The position numbers and the translations under genes are program-made. From the NCBI GenBank assembly GCA_021292165.1, contig CM037877.1, positions 217,971,350 through 218,035,349 on the forward strand: DNA of 64,000 bases, given 5' to 3'. The notes under the pieces are model-generated. The model did not search any database, was not told where the DNA came from, and was given only the letters and a program-made list of their open reading frames with translations. The stretch is from Shinisaurus crocodilurus. Lineage: Eukaryota; Chordata; Lepidosauria; Squamata; Shinisauridae. Shown here piece after piece: positions 31,717-43,443 of this stretch (position 1 is the stretch's first letter; every line of letters begins with the position of its first letter).

Positions 31717-31848
31717 CAGCCTTCCCCAACCTGGTGTTCTCCAGATGTGTTGGACTGCAACTCCCATAATTCCCAGCCAGCATGGCCACTGGGAATTATG
31801 GGAGTTGCATTCCAACACATCTGGAGAGCACCAGGTTGGGGAAGGCTG
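31717..31848. mobile_element. hAT-type palindromic MITE, ACTCCCA family, copy 6
   Basis: Arms CAGCCTTCCCCAACCTGGTG and its inverse CACCAGGTTGGGGAAGGCTG pair exactly. The core TGCAACTCCCATAATTCCCA is opposed by TGGGAATTATGGGAGTTGCA. Flanks CATTAGAC (31709-31716) and CCTTAGGC (31849-31856) match at 6 of 8 positions. Confidence 0.87.
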
Positions 31849-31856
31849 CCTTAGGC

Positions 31857-32659
31857 AGCTGTTGCTCCCCCTCCAAAGTGCATCACACAAATACCTTTTT
31901 GGAAACCAAGCAGCAGTTCCATTTTTTCTTGTGATTTAAAAAAAAGTGAAGTATGTTCAGGTGATTGTTAAGAGACTTCTCCTTCTCCTCCCAACCACAG
32001 AAATATGAAAAATTATTCTTTGGCTTTAAGGGCTGTGTTAACATTTGACGACTACAGTCATTGGCTCTATAACATTCTCAGCAAGGCCTAGCTTTTATGT
32101 GGACCTTTGAATAACTGTCCTTTACACAAAGTGTGGAAATTTCTTTTCTTTCATTCATTTACCTTTATAGGAGATGTGGGATTGTTGCTAAGGTGCTGGG
32201 CCAATTCTATAAGAAACATGCCTTGTAAATTCTATACACTTCGCCAGTAGAAGCAGTGCATTTTTTGCAGATGGATTGAGTCATAAATGTATTTGGGCAG
32301 GATGAGATTTCAGCACAATGAAGTTAAGGAGAAGGTCCTGGTTCTTTTCTCTCTCTCTCTCCCCCCCCCCCTTCCATTTTAGTTGCTGCAACAGTGAAGT
32401 CCACTTTCAAAATCATATGGATTGAAATACTCCTCAGAAAACTCAGACATATTTTCTTTATTTGGGTGCAGATGCAGGACACAAGGTGGGGAGGTACATT
32501 GAAGTTTATGGCACAACAGTAGCTAGGCCATCTTGCACCACACATGCTTCTGTTCCAGATACCCTGGAATGAAGAGATGAGATGCAACTTCTTTCATTAA
32601 ACAAAGAACACAGGTTTATGAATTATTATTAAAAGATCTGCAATGATTGTATTGTGTCC

Positions 32660-32716
<57 letters not shown>

Positions 32717-33020
32717 TTTATATGTGTATGTGAATATATATTAACATAACAAGGAGATGTGTAATCGTTACTCAAACCGGGCAGGAATATTGTCTGAAAT
32801 GGAAGCCGGCTTGAAATCTCCCTGCCCAATAGGTGAGCTTGACCTGTCCGTGAGATAGAAGCAGTGTACAGACTGCTTCTGCCCCATCAGATAATGGCAC
32901 TTTGAGTGTTGTAGGGGGCGCCACTTGACTCTGACTCACAACCCACCCACCCACCCCAACATTTTGGGCATGTGAAGCAGGCAAGGCCCCAACCCTTAGG
33001 TCCCAAAGCCCTGAGTGGCA
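31857..33020. other. No gene recognised; one compound microsatellite
   Basis: Contains the TA/CA microsatellite at 32663-32716 and a TC/C run near 32350-32372. No exon or element ends recognised. Confidence 0.4.
32663..32716. repeat. (TA)n(CA)n compound microsatellite
   Basis: About 18 TA units followed by about 8 CA units. Confidence 0.97.
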
Positions 33021-33152
33021 GGCCTAGGGAATCCTCACATACCATCTTGTTGTCTTTGAGTCTCACCAATGACTGCATATGTTTAAGTAACATACACAGT
33101 CATTGGTGAGGACTCAAAGACAACAAGATGGTGAGTGAAGATTCCCTAGGCC
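33021..33152. repeat. Fold-back element with 55-bp arms
   Basis: GGCCTAGGGAATCCTCAC...CACCAATGACTG (33021-33075) pairs with CAGTCATTGGTGAGGACTC...GATTCCCTAGGCC (33097-33152). The 21-bp centre is itself partly palindromic (TATGTT...AACATA). Probably a MITE, but no target duplication was confirmed. Confidence 0.8.
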
Positions 33153-33522
33153 TTTGCTGCACGGACCTGCTTGTTGTAACTGGGTGCCCTCTCCTATTTT
33201 CTGTGATTCCCCATCCCCAGCAGTAATTGTCAATCCCTCACCAAGGTACATGGTGCACAGTAGGTGAATAAACCCATCTCCCTATGTCAGTTTGATTGAT
33301 GGGCAAAAAAATTCTACTCAGCCCTTACATGACCAGCTATTCCAGAGAATAAAATGTTGAAGGTAACATACAGTAAAAAAAAAGGGGGGGGAGGGCTTAT
33401 GCTGACAGGGGTAATGGGGGTGGTGGGGGACCAAGAAACCTGAATTTCCATGAAAATTAAGTCAGATTTTCAAACTCTAGGGAAGGTAAAGAGTTTTTAT
33501 TTTCCAAACCCATGCTTTGAAC

Positions 33523-33732
33523 CAGTGGAGGCTGGTGACTCCTATTTTGGTGGTGCTCCTAATCCATTGCAGCTTTTATTTGGAGCTTTATAGGAGCTAT
33601 CCAAGAAGTTCCATATTGGCAAACCTATTTTGGGGGTGGAGTTCAGCACAATGCATAGCTCCTATAGATCTCCAAATAAAGTCTGCAGTGGATTAGGAAC
33701 CCTGCCCAAACAGGAGTCACCAGCCTCCCCTG
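33523..33732. mobile_element. hAT-type MITE with perfect 8-bp duplication (CAGTGGAGGCTGG ends)
   Basis: Left end CAGTGGAGGCTGGTGACTCC; right end reverse complement CAGGGGAGGCTGGTGACTCC. Inverted matching continues inward (CTAATCCATTGCAG, TTTATTTGGAG, ATAGGAGCTAT). CTTTGAAC is duplicated exactly at 33515-33522 and 33733-33740. Confidence 0.92.
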
Positions 33733-33740
33733 CTTTGAAC

Positions 33741-35002
33741 TGAAAACTTTGAATCTGAAAAGTTCAGCCTGAATCCATAAATATGTTCCAATGATATTTT
33801 AAGAGCCAAGCACGGAAAAAGTATTGGCATACTCTGCACTCAGTGGATTTTTTAAAAGGTGAAATACAATACAGCAACGGCCCCAATCAATGGCATACTT
33901 ATGGCAAGAGATTAATCCAGGCTTGATCTGAAGGATGTTGACTTCAGAGCCTGAACTGATGAAGATGAAATAACAAGGATGGTCCCTGGCATAAAGAAGT
34001 AGTAGACCCTTGAATAAGTATCATTAGTTTTGTAGTCAACCACCTTTATAAAATGCAACGTCATTTCCATAATATAATGCACCATTCCTTTAAGTATTTC
34101 CAGGGCGGGATGATTTGAGATTTTTCATTTTGTTTCTCTAAAGTGGAGGAGGATGATACTATTCAACCAGCTTTGACTGTTAGCAAAATATATGGCATTA
34201 ATAGGCTTGTCCACCTTCTAACCTGAAAAATTATGGCTATGGATAGTCCATACTGTCACCATGAAAGTCAGGGGAAAGGAGCAGAGCAACAAGAAGTTTT
34301 TGATAACTACAATATAATTGTGCATATCTAGTTACATTATTTAATGGGAAGTTGAAAAACCGGTCACTAACACTAAGGTTAATGACTAAGGTCACTAACA
34401 CTTCATTGGGAATAAGTTCCAATGAAACAAATGCATTACTGTATGTTGTTGTTGTTGTTTCTACTCTGCCAGGTGGTTTATTTAGATCCTTGTGCTGGCT
34501 TACAAATGACAACAGCCAACTAAATACCAATAAAAGCAAACAAAATAATTCAGCCCCTTAAAATTGAAGAGTGGAATCCAATGCTTTCCAAGCGTTCCCA
34601 CTGAGGGAAGTGCTTCTGTCCCCCTCCACCTTGCACCACCCCACACAATCTCAAAATCTGCTCCAGGGGTCTGGTGGGGGGACACTCCAAAACAGATGTG
34701 GTGGGAATTAGGGACAGTAGTGGGAAGGAGAGAGAGGGAAAATACCATGGCACGAGCAGACGCCCAGTCACACATCGCATGGTAAGTGGGATTCTGCCCC
34801 CAAACCTTGAAATGTAAAAACCCTATCAAACAGCATAAAAGTCCATTGCAGTAGCAAACAGGACAGGAAACCTATCGGACGTGGCTAGGATATGTGCTAC
34901 CTTGGTCATTAATAGCCTTAGTAATAACCCCTTATCATCACACACAGCCAATCACAGTTATTAGAATGGTTGAAACTGTGAAGGTACACAAAGTAACAGC
35001 AC
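33741..35002. other. No gene recognised
   Basis: Anonymous DNA; a short GTT run near 34445-34460. Three overlapping frames near 34500-34830 have no recognisable motif. Confidence 0.4.
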
Positions 35003-35005
35003 TGT

Positions 35006-35370
35006 GGGCTGGTTCACATGATCACTGAAACCCACCATGGGTTATTTAAGCCACAGTGTGTTGCAGCATGTCCCGGCAGCCATTTTGAATATTCAACCCC
35101 TGGAAGAGGGTTACCATGGTTTGTCATGTTGTCCGAACCCAGGCAGCAGGGGTTGTTTGAGGGTTAAACAACCCTCAAATTAACCCATGGTCTTTTATAA
35201 GGTCATCTGATGGTTTTTAACCTTCAAACAAGCCCTGCCACCCAGGTTCGAATGACACAAGAAACCATGGCAATCTCTATGCTGGAGGTTGAATACTCAA
35301 AATGGCCACACTCACACACCACAACCCACTGTGGTTTACGGTGGGCTGTGGTGAACATGCAAACCAGGTC
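35006..35370. mobile_element. PIF/Harbinger-like MITE with long degenerate arms
   Basis: Left end GGGCTGGTTCACATGATCAC; right end reverse complement GACCTGGTTTGCATGTTCAC. TGT flanks both ends (35003-35005, 35371-35373), a 3-bp duplication. Inverted blocks such as CCATTTTGAATATTCAACC and GGTTGAATACTCAAAATGG make it palindromic over most of its length. Related to 28302-28601. Confidence 0.78.
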
Positions 35371-35373
35371 TGT

Positions 35374-36354
35374 GAACTAAATTTCTACAAACCAAGTTAT
35401 CTTTGACGGGTTTTATGTGTGAAAACATATTTGCTGTTGCTCTTTGCTGCTTTCAGATGCCATGTCCCTCCTCAAAAACATATTTTTGAAACTGAAGAGA
35501 GGATTGACTGAAGTTTGTTTTGACAAACAAACTTCATTAAAAGTGGGGAGGGATAAACTATGTCCAGAATAGGTTTTGTATTTATCGGGGACAGAGCTCT
35601 CAAAATATGTACAAGCTATTCAAATAATTACTAGATGGCAACCCTAGTCTGAAGACTCTGCTGGTCTCCACGACCTCCTTAAACTTTTGTTTTTGTTTCC
35701 GGGCATGTTGTTCCAGTCAGACATCAAAAACTTTAGGAGTCAGAGGAACATCATGATCTTCCACCCACAATTCATATAGCTGGCATCAGATTCAGATGTA
35801 TCAGTGGTGTTCCCCGCTCCACTTCATTTCAAATGAAAATGGATTTCATTGCTTACTTTCCACATCAATGGTATCAAAGAAAAACTAAGTGGCAGGGGTG
35901 GGGGAGGCTGAAGGGAGAAAACAAGATTCAGGGCATGTAGTTAGAATCAGTACTGAATACCATTTATTTATTTTTAAATTGCTTACCAGAATAGAGATAA
36001 CATAGGCCAGGATAATTGTTAATATAGTGCAGAATCAGAACTGCTGAGGTCAGAACTAATTTATAGTCTAATTTGTGTGGCATTTTTGCAGTACTTGAGC
36101 ATCTTAAAGCTTTTAACATAATCCAGGAAAGTTCATTGCAACCTTGAGAATATGCTATTAACCCCATTTTTTTATAGTTCACTGGAAAACACAATCAGTT
36201 AGGAAATTTGTCCAGGGTCACACACTGGCAGAACATGGATCTGAACTCTGGTCTAACAAATGTGAGCCAGCACCCCAAAGAATTTACCATCCATTTTCTC
36301 TGATGGCCTCTTTTCATCTCAGTCATATGGGCATAACACCTGCTACTGACTTCA
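35374..36354. other. No gene recognised
   Basis: Anonymous DNA without element ends or coding motifs that I could detect. Confidence 0.4.
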
Positions 36355-36362
36355 TGGTACAG

Positions 36363-36764
36363 CAGGAGTGGAGAACCTGCCCTTAAAGGGGCAGAGGATT
36401 CTACCCTTAAAGGTGCCTTGAATATCATTTTTAAAAAATAAATAAATAAATCCCTCAAGCCCATGACTCAAATGTAGCCACACACCCTTCCCTGGGCACC
36501 CTGGGCACCACCCCCTTTCCACCAAACACCCATTTTTGCATGGTTTTCTGGCCTTCGCACATTCCCCCCATTCCCATTTTTCCCATTCTCTCCTAGGGCT
36601 AAATTGCTGGCAATAAGTGATGTAAGCTACAATATGCTGGTACTTTTGGTGGTTTTGACCCCGCCCCCTTTTGCCTTTAGCCCCATCCAACCTGGAATGC
36701 AGCCCCCAGTAGCTTCTCTGAACTTGAATTCAGCCCTTGGGCTGGAAGAGGTTCAACACGCCTG
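36363..36764. mobile_element. Candidate hAT-like element
   Basis: Left end CAGGAGTGGAGAACCTGCCC and right end reverse complement CAGGCGTGTTGAACCTCTTC share most positions. Flanks TGGTACAG and CTCTACAT match at only half the positions, so the duplication is not convincing. Internal CCCTTAAAGG direct repeats lie near 36382-36412. Confidence 0.5.
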
Positions 36765-36772
36765 CTCTACAT

Positions 36773-37192
36773 AATGCACATGCAGGAACAGTTATAAATA
36801 AAACTGCTGGCCGTGACTGGGAATTTGAGCTCATTGTTCCAAGTCCACGTGAAGTCACCAGTAATAAGGAAAGAGCAAATATTGTTCAGTAAATTGCTTT
36901 TTTCTATAAGCACAGAAGATCAAGAAGACATCTTGCCACAGGATCTGAGAACTGAAGCAAAGAAATGAAGTTAGCCCCAGCTTTCTGGGATTGTGGATGA
37001 GCAGACCATCACTTGAGGACAGAACTTACTTGAGCTAGCATTTTAAGCTGATGGCTGAAATCTAGAAATAGCTATAAAATTGTGGGTAATGTCTAGTAAC
37101 TGGAAGATCAGAAGGAAATTTTGTATTGTTCATCTAGCATGAGTTAGTAATGTTCTGGGTTTAGGAGCGGGGAGCAATCCTATGACCCTTAG
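36773..37192. other. No gene recognised
   Basis: Anonymous stretch before a cluster of LINE ends. Confidence 0.4.
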
Positions 37193-37300
37193 ACATAGAA
37201 TCATAGAATCATAGAAAAGTAGAGTTGGAAGGGGCCTATAAGGCCATCAAGTCCAACCCCCTGCACAATGCAGGAATCCAAGTCAATCCCCCTGCAGCAC
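37193..37300 (-). mobile_element. CR1 LINE 3' end
   Basis: CATAGAATCATAGAATCATA is the reverse of the tandem ATTCTATG-type CR1 tail. It is followed by AGTTGGAAGGGGCCTATAAG and CAAGTCCAACCCCCTGCACA, the reverse complement of the conserved CR1 3' UTR end. Severely 5' truncated; no coding. Confidence 0.88.
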
Positions 37301-37337
37301 CAGCATAGGCTGGAGGGCCGGGGGGGAGGGGTTTGCC

Positions 37338-39262
37338 ATGATTCACAAAGCTTCCATCTCTATCACCAGGAAGTCACTCCACCTTGGAGCAGGCCTTGAG
37401 GGGTTGCACTTGGTGTTGGGCCATAGAGACAGATTGGGGTTGCTGCTGGTGTACCACCCACCCTGCTGCCCAGCATCCTCCCTGACCAAGCTGGCAGAGG
37501 TGATCTTGGGCGTGGTGTTGGAGGAACCCAGGACGGTGGTCCTGGGTGACTTTAATTTCCATGCTGAGGCTGCTTCTGGAGCTCCAGCTTGGGACTTCAT
37601 GGCCTCCATGACATCCATGGGGCTGTCTCAGTTTGTCATCAGCCCAACACATGAAGCCGGGCATACCCTTGACTTGGTCTTTGCTCCAGGCTGTGAGATG
37701 AGTAGTCTGGAAATTGGGTGTGTGTCCAAGTAACCCCATTGTCATGGTCAGACCATTTCCTGGTGTGGTTTAACTTTAAACTCACAGCATTACTTCCCTC
37801 CTGCAGGGGTGGGGGGCCCATTCAGATGGTCCACCCCAGAAGACTGATGGAATCCAAAGGATTTCTGAATGCTTTTGGGGATTTTACAGTGGTGGATAGA
37901 GCTGGTGATCTAGCCTAGGCCCTTGTCTCGTTGTGGAACACTGAGATGCAGAGGGCCATCGACTTGATCGCCCCTGAGTGCTCTCTCCAGCTTGTAGAGC
38001 CCACTCTGCTCCTTGATATACTGGGAAGCTACAGTCGATGAAACAGGCTGGACATCGGCTAGAGCGCAAATGGCACAAGACTCGAAGCGAAGATGACCGA
38101 GCATGCTCTAGAGCCCATAATCATGCCTATCGCACTGCAGTGCAAGCAGCAAAGAAGCGTTACTTTGCTGCCTCCATTGCATCCTCGAGTAGCTGTCCAG
38201 CAGAGCTCTTTCGGGTGGTCTGGGGGCTGTTAACACTCTCCCCGGTGAATGGGGCCCTGGTCCCCTCAAAGTCTGGCTGTGACCTTTTTACATTGCACTG
38301 AGGACAAAATCGCTCGTCTCCGCAGTGAACTTGACGCTGTCATTAGCACAGCTTCAGTCAAGGTATCTTATGCCACCATCTGCCCAATTTTGTGGGATCG
38401 ATTTCAGTTGCTATGGCCTGATGGTGTGGACAAGGTGCTTGCAACAATGCGACCAACCATGTGCCCTCTTGATCCTTGCCCATCCTGGCTTATAAAAGCA
38501 AGTTGAGGGGGTATAGCGGGGTGTGTCCAGGGAGTGGTAAATGCTTCTCTGTGTGAAGGACTGCTGTCCTTAAGGAGGCAGTAGTGTGACCACTCCTGAA
38601 AAAACCCACTCTGGACCCAACAGTATTTGATAGCTACCGCCCAGTTGCAAATACCTCTTTCTTAGGGAAGGTTTTTGAGAGGGTCATACTGAAGCAACTG
38701 CAGGCACTCTTGGAGAATACTGATTATCTACACCCATTCCAGTCTGGGTTTCAGCCTGGTTATGGGGCTGAATCAGCCTCAGTCGCCCTGATGGATTACC
38801 TTTATCGAGTGAAGGATAGTGGGAGTGCAACTCTGTTAATTCTACTCAATCTCTCTTTGGCTTTCAATACCATTGACCATGGTATCGACTCCGCGGGTAG
38901 GGCATTGGAGGACCGGAACCACTGTGTTACAATGGTTCCGGTCCTACCTGTGGGGTCGATTTCAGAAAGGAAGATTGGGTGACTATTCCTCGGACCCTTG
39001 GCAATTGCGCTATGGGGTTCCACAGGGTACCACCTTATCCCCAATATTGTTTAACATATATATGAAGCGGCTAAGAGCGGTCATTAGGGGATTTGGAGCC
39101 AGGTGTCATCAGTACAGTGATGGCACACAGTTCTATATCCCTATGAAAACTGAATCAGGAGAGGCTGTGCAAGTCCTGGATCAATGTCTGAACTCAGTGA
39201 TGGTCAAGATGAGGGCCAATAAACTAAGGATGGATCCTGGCAAGACAGGTGCCCTGGGGTGA
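37338..39262 (+). pseudogene. L2-like ORF2 endonuclease and reverse transcriptase, inactivated
   Basis: Endonuclease signatures: VVLGDFNFHAEA (catalytic Asp/Asn) in the frame 37338-37733, HTLDLVFAPG, and WSDHFLVWF (the SDH motif) in another frame at about 37744-37775. Reverse transcriptase signatures: SYRPVANTSFLGKVFERVI, HPFQSGFQPGYG, LLNLSLAFNTIDH (motif A, where the usual Asp residues read Asn), RYGVPQGTTLSPILFNIYM (motif B) and YSDGTQFYI (motif C, YADD changed to YSDG). Loss of catalytic aspartates plus frameshifts shows that it is dead. Confidence 0.82.
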
Positions 39263-39426
39263 GTGGTTCCCAACAAGTCTGGGAGATAGAGTCATTGCCT
39301 GTTCTGGATGGGGTTGCACTCCCTTTGAAAGATCAGGTTTGTAGTCTGGAGGTACTCCTTGATCCATCATTGTTGCTGGAGTCCCAAGTGACTACAGCAG
39401 CTCAGAGTGCCTTTTACCATCTTTGA

Positions 39427-40089
39427 TTGGTCCACCAGCTATGGCCTCTCCTGGACAGGGATAGCTTGGCCACAGTGATACAGGCACTAATAACCTCAGG
39501 ACTGGATTACTGCAATGCACTCTATGTGGGGCTGCCCTTAAGGCTGCTCCAGAAGCTGGGGCTAGTGCAGAATGCAGCAGCTCGGCTGTTGTCGGGAGCT
39601 GCCCTTTTTCAGCATGCAACTCCTTTGCTGAGGGAACTGCACTGGCTACCTATTCACTACTGGGTCAAGTTTAAGGTTCTGGTACTTGTGTACAAAGCCC
39701 AAAACACCTTGGGACCAGGTTACCTGAGAGAGCACCTCCTCCCATACCAACCTACCCGGTCACTGAGGTCATCAGATGGCATGCTCCTGGTGGTTCCTCA
39801 TGGACCTTTGGCTCAATTGGAGTCCACCAGGAGAAGAGCCTTCAGTATGGTGGCTCCATTTCTGTGGCACTCCCTGCCTCTGGAGGTCAGGCAGGGTCCA
39901 ACTTTGTGCTGCTTTTGGCACCTGCTGAAGACCTTCTTGTTCCGGGAAGCCTTCTCTCCAACCACCACCATAATTGTTACTTTGTTTTCAATGTGTTGTT
40001 TTTGTTTCTTTTATCTTTTTTTGTCTTTTTACTGTTCACCGCTCTGGAATCTAGTTAGATATGGAGCGGTATACAAATACTGTAGATGA
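39427..40089 (+). pseudogene. L2-like ORF2 C-terminal domain
   Basis: A 220-codon open stretch with LITSGLDYCNALYVGLP, LGLVQNAAARLLSGA, LRELHWLPIHY, KFKVLVLVYKAQ, RRRAFSMVAPFLWHSLP and LLKTFLFREAF. It is colinear with the intact domain at 10070-10510. The domain follows the reverse transcriptase in L2-type elements; its exact activity is not established from sequence. It remains open longer than the catalytic part, but the last 20-30 codons read into the 3' UTR. Confidence 0.8.
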
Positions 40090-40100
40090 TGATGATAATA

Positions 40101-40350
40101 CAGTAATACCTTGGATTGCAAGTAACTTGGTTTGAGAGTGTTTTGCAAGACAAGCAAATTTTTAAATATTTATTTAATTTTTTTTTACTTGATATACAAG
40201 CGACGTCTTGCAATACAAGTACTGTAGTACAGCTTAAATTAAAAATCTCTGTACAAATTTTTTTGGGGGGATTTTGTTTTGATATAAGAGTGTTTTGGAT
40301 TACAAGCATGTTTCCGGAACGAATTATGTTCTCAATCCAAGGCATGACTG
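40101..40350 (+). mobile_element. Tc1/mariner-like MITE, CAGTAATACCTTGG family, copy 2
   Basis: Ends CAGTAATACCTTGGATTGCA and (inverse of right) CAGTCATGCCTTGGATTGAG; TA on both sides (40099-40100, 40351-40352). Inserted at the very tail of the L2-like LINE. Confidence 0.9.
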
Positions 40351-40352
40351 TA

Positions 40353-41200
40353 CCCTATGAAGCTGCAAAGAGGTATGAAGATTTGGAACCAGCCTGCTTC
40401 ATTTCAGACCCCTTTGGGGAAGATTTACCAACCACCAATGCAGTGAGATAGCAACCATGAACATCAGAGCAGCGGCTGGTAGAACACCAGGGTAGGCTAG
40501 TATATTCACTGGCTTGACAGCAGCAAGCAGCAGGACTTGGCCAGGGAATTATGTTGTGACAAGCCAAAGAAGTAAGTCTCATCTATTTCGGTGAGACTTG
40601 CTTCCAAGCAAGGACGCTTAGGATTGCAGCTTCAGGTTGAACAGTAGCATGTGTGTTAGTGCTGTGCCACAAATTTCTCCCACGTATTTTTTGACCATTC
40701 TCATTTAATTTGATAGAAACGAAATTGCTTTCATGGGTTGGGTTCAGGTTTCTTATGCTAACCTTAATTAGGAGGTGGGAGTGTGCACCAGTCACCTGTC
40801 TCGTACAATTATCTCTCTCTAGCAGTCTCTTAGCATCCTTGGCATCCCACACTTCAATTAAAGAGCAGGAGAAGACACCAGGAGGTAATTCTTCCCAGAG
40901 GGCTTTTTCAGATCAGGAAGTGCTGGAAGGCTTGGAGGCTGCAGAGCAATGGAGAGGTGTTTAATAGGAAGAAAAAACACACACATAAAACCCTTGGCCA
41001 CATCACAGGGATTAAGTAAGGTCAAAAACAACACCAAACGAAATTCAAAATAAATTATAAAATGCCCTGAGAATGAGGCAGAAAAATGGAAGCCTCTTTC
41101 ATGGGGGAAGAAAACTTTCAGGAAATTGGAACTCAGATTTTGGCACAGCACTGCCCTCCTACACACACACAACTGCTACAGGGCTTGCAAGGAGCAGGTG
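40353..41200. other. No gene recognised
   Basis: Anonymous DNA, with a fragment of the CAATCCTATGC family (TTCGGTGAGACTTGCTTCCA...CTTAGGATTGCAG) near 40588-40631. No coding motif. Confidence 0.4.
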
Positions 41201-42735
41201 GTATTATCAGCACCTACATTAGAGATAAGATGTATCCGTCAGCCAGTTGACTTTATTGCATATAACCATAGGTTCCTACAATTTTGCAACAAGAACAAAA
41301 AGAGACAGTCACAGGAAGAAAAATGTCGAACAGGTCACTTAAATCAGTTCATCATTTACACAATCTACAGCAACAATTCTTAGGACTTTTGCTTTAATCT
41401 TTTTAGCAGCCACTGCAAATAAGGCTACTTGATTAGTGACAGAAGGATCCGTATCTACAAGTAGTTTATACATCTGCTCAGCCAAAGTTCTATCAGGCAT
41501 TGCTCCCAGCAAAGGTGCAAGAAATCTTTTCCTGGGGCTGGCATACAGTTCACACACAAAAATATAATGAATAATATCCTTTATTGTGGAGCCCAATATT
41601 TCAACAAAGGTGTTGAAATATGGGCACATTTATATACCTCCCATCCAGATATGCAGAAGGCATAGTCTGGAAGCATAATTCTATAAATGCCTTCCTTAGC
41701 TCCAGTTGAGTAAAGGAATTAAGATAATTAGAGAAAGGTCGCTCACCCTTGTAAAGATTGTACCACCTGCTAAATCTTGTTTGTTGAATGCTTTCCACAT
41801 CCTTATTAGCATCCTGCAAGTATAACCCATGTCTAATTTTAACCTTAGACTCACATGAAAGAAAGCCAATGAAAGACAAAAATGGGCTAGTTTTTCAAAA
41901 CAAGAAGTTCAACCACCCTTGTGCTTCTGTTCCAAACAGCAAAGTTTAGCCAGTTGGTGGTCAGGCATATCAATCAATCTTTTCAGATAAAAGAAAATGG
42001 CCTTGTTCATTCTGGCAGAGATTGAAGGTAACCCCACTTCAGCATGAAGAATAGCAGCTGAAAAGGCAAGAATGCCTCTTAGAAATTTATTCGGTATAGC
42101 CTCCAGGCAGTCTGTTTTACCCAGCCCCCAAATTTCTGCACCATTAAGAATTTGTGCTAAGATCTCCTGCTCAAACATTTTCAATGCTGGGTACACCAAC
42201 TGGCCTCCCTTAGTTTTCAAGAGGTATAACAAGCTCTTGCCATGCCAATCCAGAAGCCAAAATAATAGTGCCTTCCAGGATAGATCCTCTGAGAAATGTA
42301 TCCCCCAGTACTTGAATGATGAGCATTGTGCAATACAATGATTATGCAGGAACCATTTATGTCTTTCATGTCTTTTGGCAAACACAATAATTTCAGTTTT
42401 ATCATAATTATTTTCATGAAATTCAGTTCTACAATAAGTTCCCAGCTTTCTCAATCCTCTCCAATCCCTATCTGTGTAAGGGATAACAAGACCATATTGT
42501 CTGCATATAAGAGGATAGGGATCTTATGGATGTGGGTGAGGGAGGGAGAACAGAGTTCATCTATGATATTATGAATGTAGAAACTAAATGAAAAAGATGC
42601 TAACAATGAGCACCGCTCCCTCTGAGAGTTGTGATCTTTTCTGCACAAGATGTACCCACCATCACCCTCAGGAAATACGGTATAACTTTTGGAAGACCCT
42701 GGGGGAAAGTGCTTAACCCTGAAGAATGACAACTA
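41201..42735 (-). pseudogene. LINE reverse transcriptase relic, unassigned clade
   Basis: Minus-strand pieces in order: LYADNMVLLS (motif C; the second Asp of YADD reads Asn) in 42732-42451; LGTYCRTEFHENNYDKTEII and FAKRHERHKW, then FKYWGIHFSEDLSW, LAQILNGAEIWGL and IPNKFLRGILAF in 42454-41909; FSRWYNLYKGERPFSNYLN in 41879-41601; a further piece in 41629-41339. The order (catalytic motif, KTK-like segment, FKYLG-like, GAEIWG) is that of a LINE reverse transcriptase and its thumb. Frameshifts and stops separate the pieces. It does not match the L1, L2-like or zinc-finger family here. The 41201-41339 part is taken as 3' UTR. Confidence 0.7.
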
Positions 42736-42833
42736 GAGCTGAGCAAAAATTTCTGAGATCTCCCCCCCCCCCAGAAAAGTCCTGAATTTTTTATTTTCTT
42801 ACCCTACTAGAAATAAAAGGCCACTTTGCAGTA

Positions 42834-43084
42834 CAGTAATACCTTGGATTGCAAGTAACTTGGTTTGAGAGCGTTTTGCAAGACAAGCAAATTTTTAAAT
42901 ATTTATTATTATTATTTTTACTTGATATACAAGCGACGTCTTGCAATACAAGTACTGTAGTACGGCTTAAATTAAAAATCTCTGTACAAATTTTTTTGGG
43001 GGGGATTTCATTTTGATATAAGAGTGTTTTGGATTACAAGCATGTTTCCGGAACAAATTATGCTCTCAATCCAAGGCATGACTG
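42834..43084 (+). mobile_element. Tc1/mariner-like MITE, CAGTAATACCTTGG family, copy 3
   Basis: Same orientation and ends as copy 2; TA at 42832-42833 and 43085-43086. The body is nearly identical, including AAATTTTTTTGGGGGGGATT. Confidence 0.9.
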
Positions 43085-43443
43085 TATTTCCTCCAAATTT
43101 TCTTCACCATTATTTTTTGTGGTGGCTGCATTCCACCACCACCACCACCACCCAATGCCCTGGAATGATGCTAGGTATGGGGTATTGTGAAGGATGAAAA
43201 ATCCAGACCAGGCTGTCAACACAGTTCATGCTATTGCCACTTTTAGTGGCAGTGCAGAAAAACAAAAACAAAAAACCCTTAGGGAAAAGAAAGAAAGAAA
43301 GAAAGAAGCTGTGCCACAACCCTTGCCAATGGTGAGCCCTACCTGTGAGAAATTGTTGGAGAATTTCTCCTGTCCCTGGAGAAATCTGGTGAAATCCCCC
43401 CCCCCCCGTTTCTCTGCCCACTGTGGCTCTTGCTGGCTCAGCT

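Larger units (their letters stand above)
37320..40096 (+). mobile_element. L2-like LINE, long but decayed, 5' truncated
   Basis: Starts within the endonuclease domain and runs through reverse transcriptase and the C-terminal domain to a GAGCGGTATACAAATACTGT...GATGATGATGATAATA tail, into which a TA-inserting MITE (40101) has jumped. About 2.8 kb, with multiple stops and shifts. It is the most complete L2-like copy here and serves as reference for the 3' fragments at 10.1, 44.7 and 47.1 kb. Confidence 0.85.
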
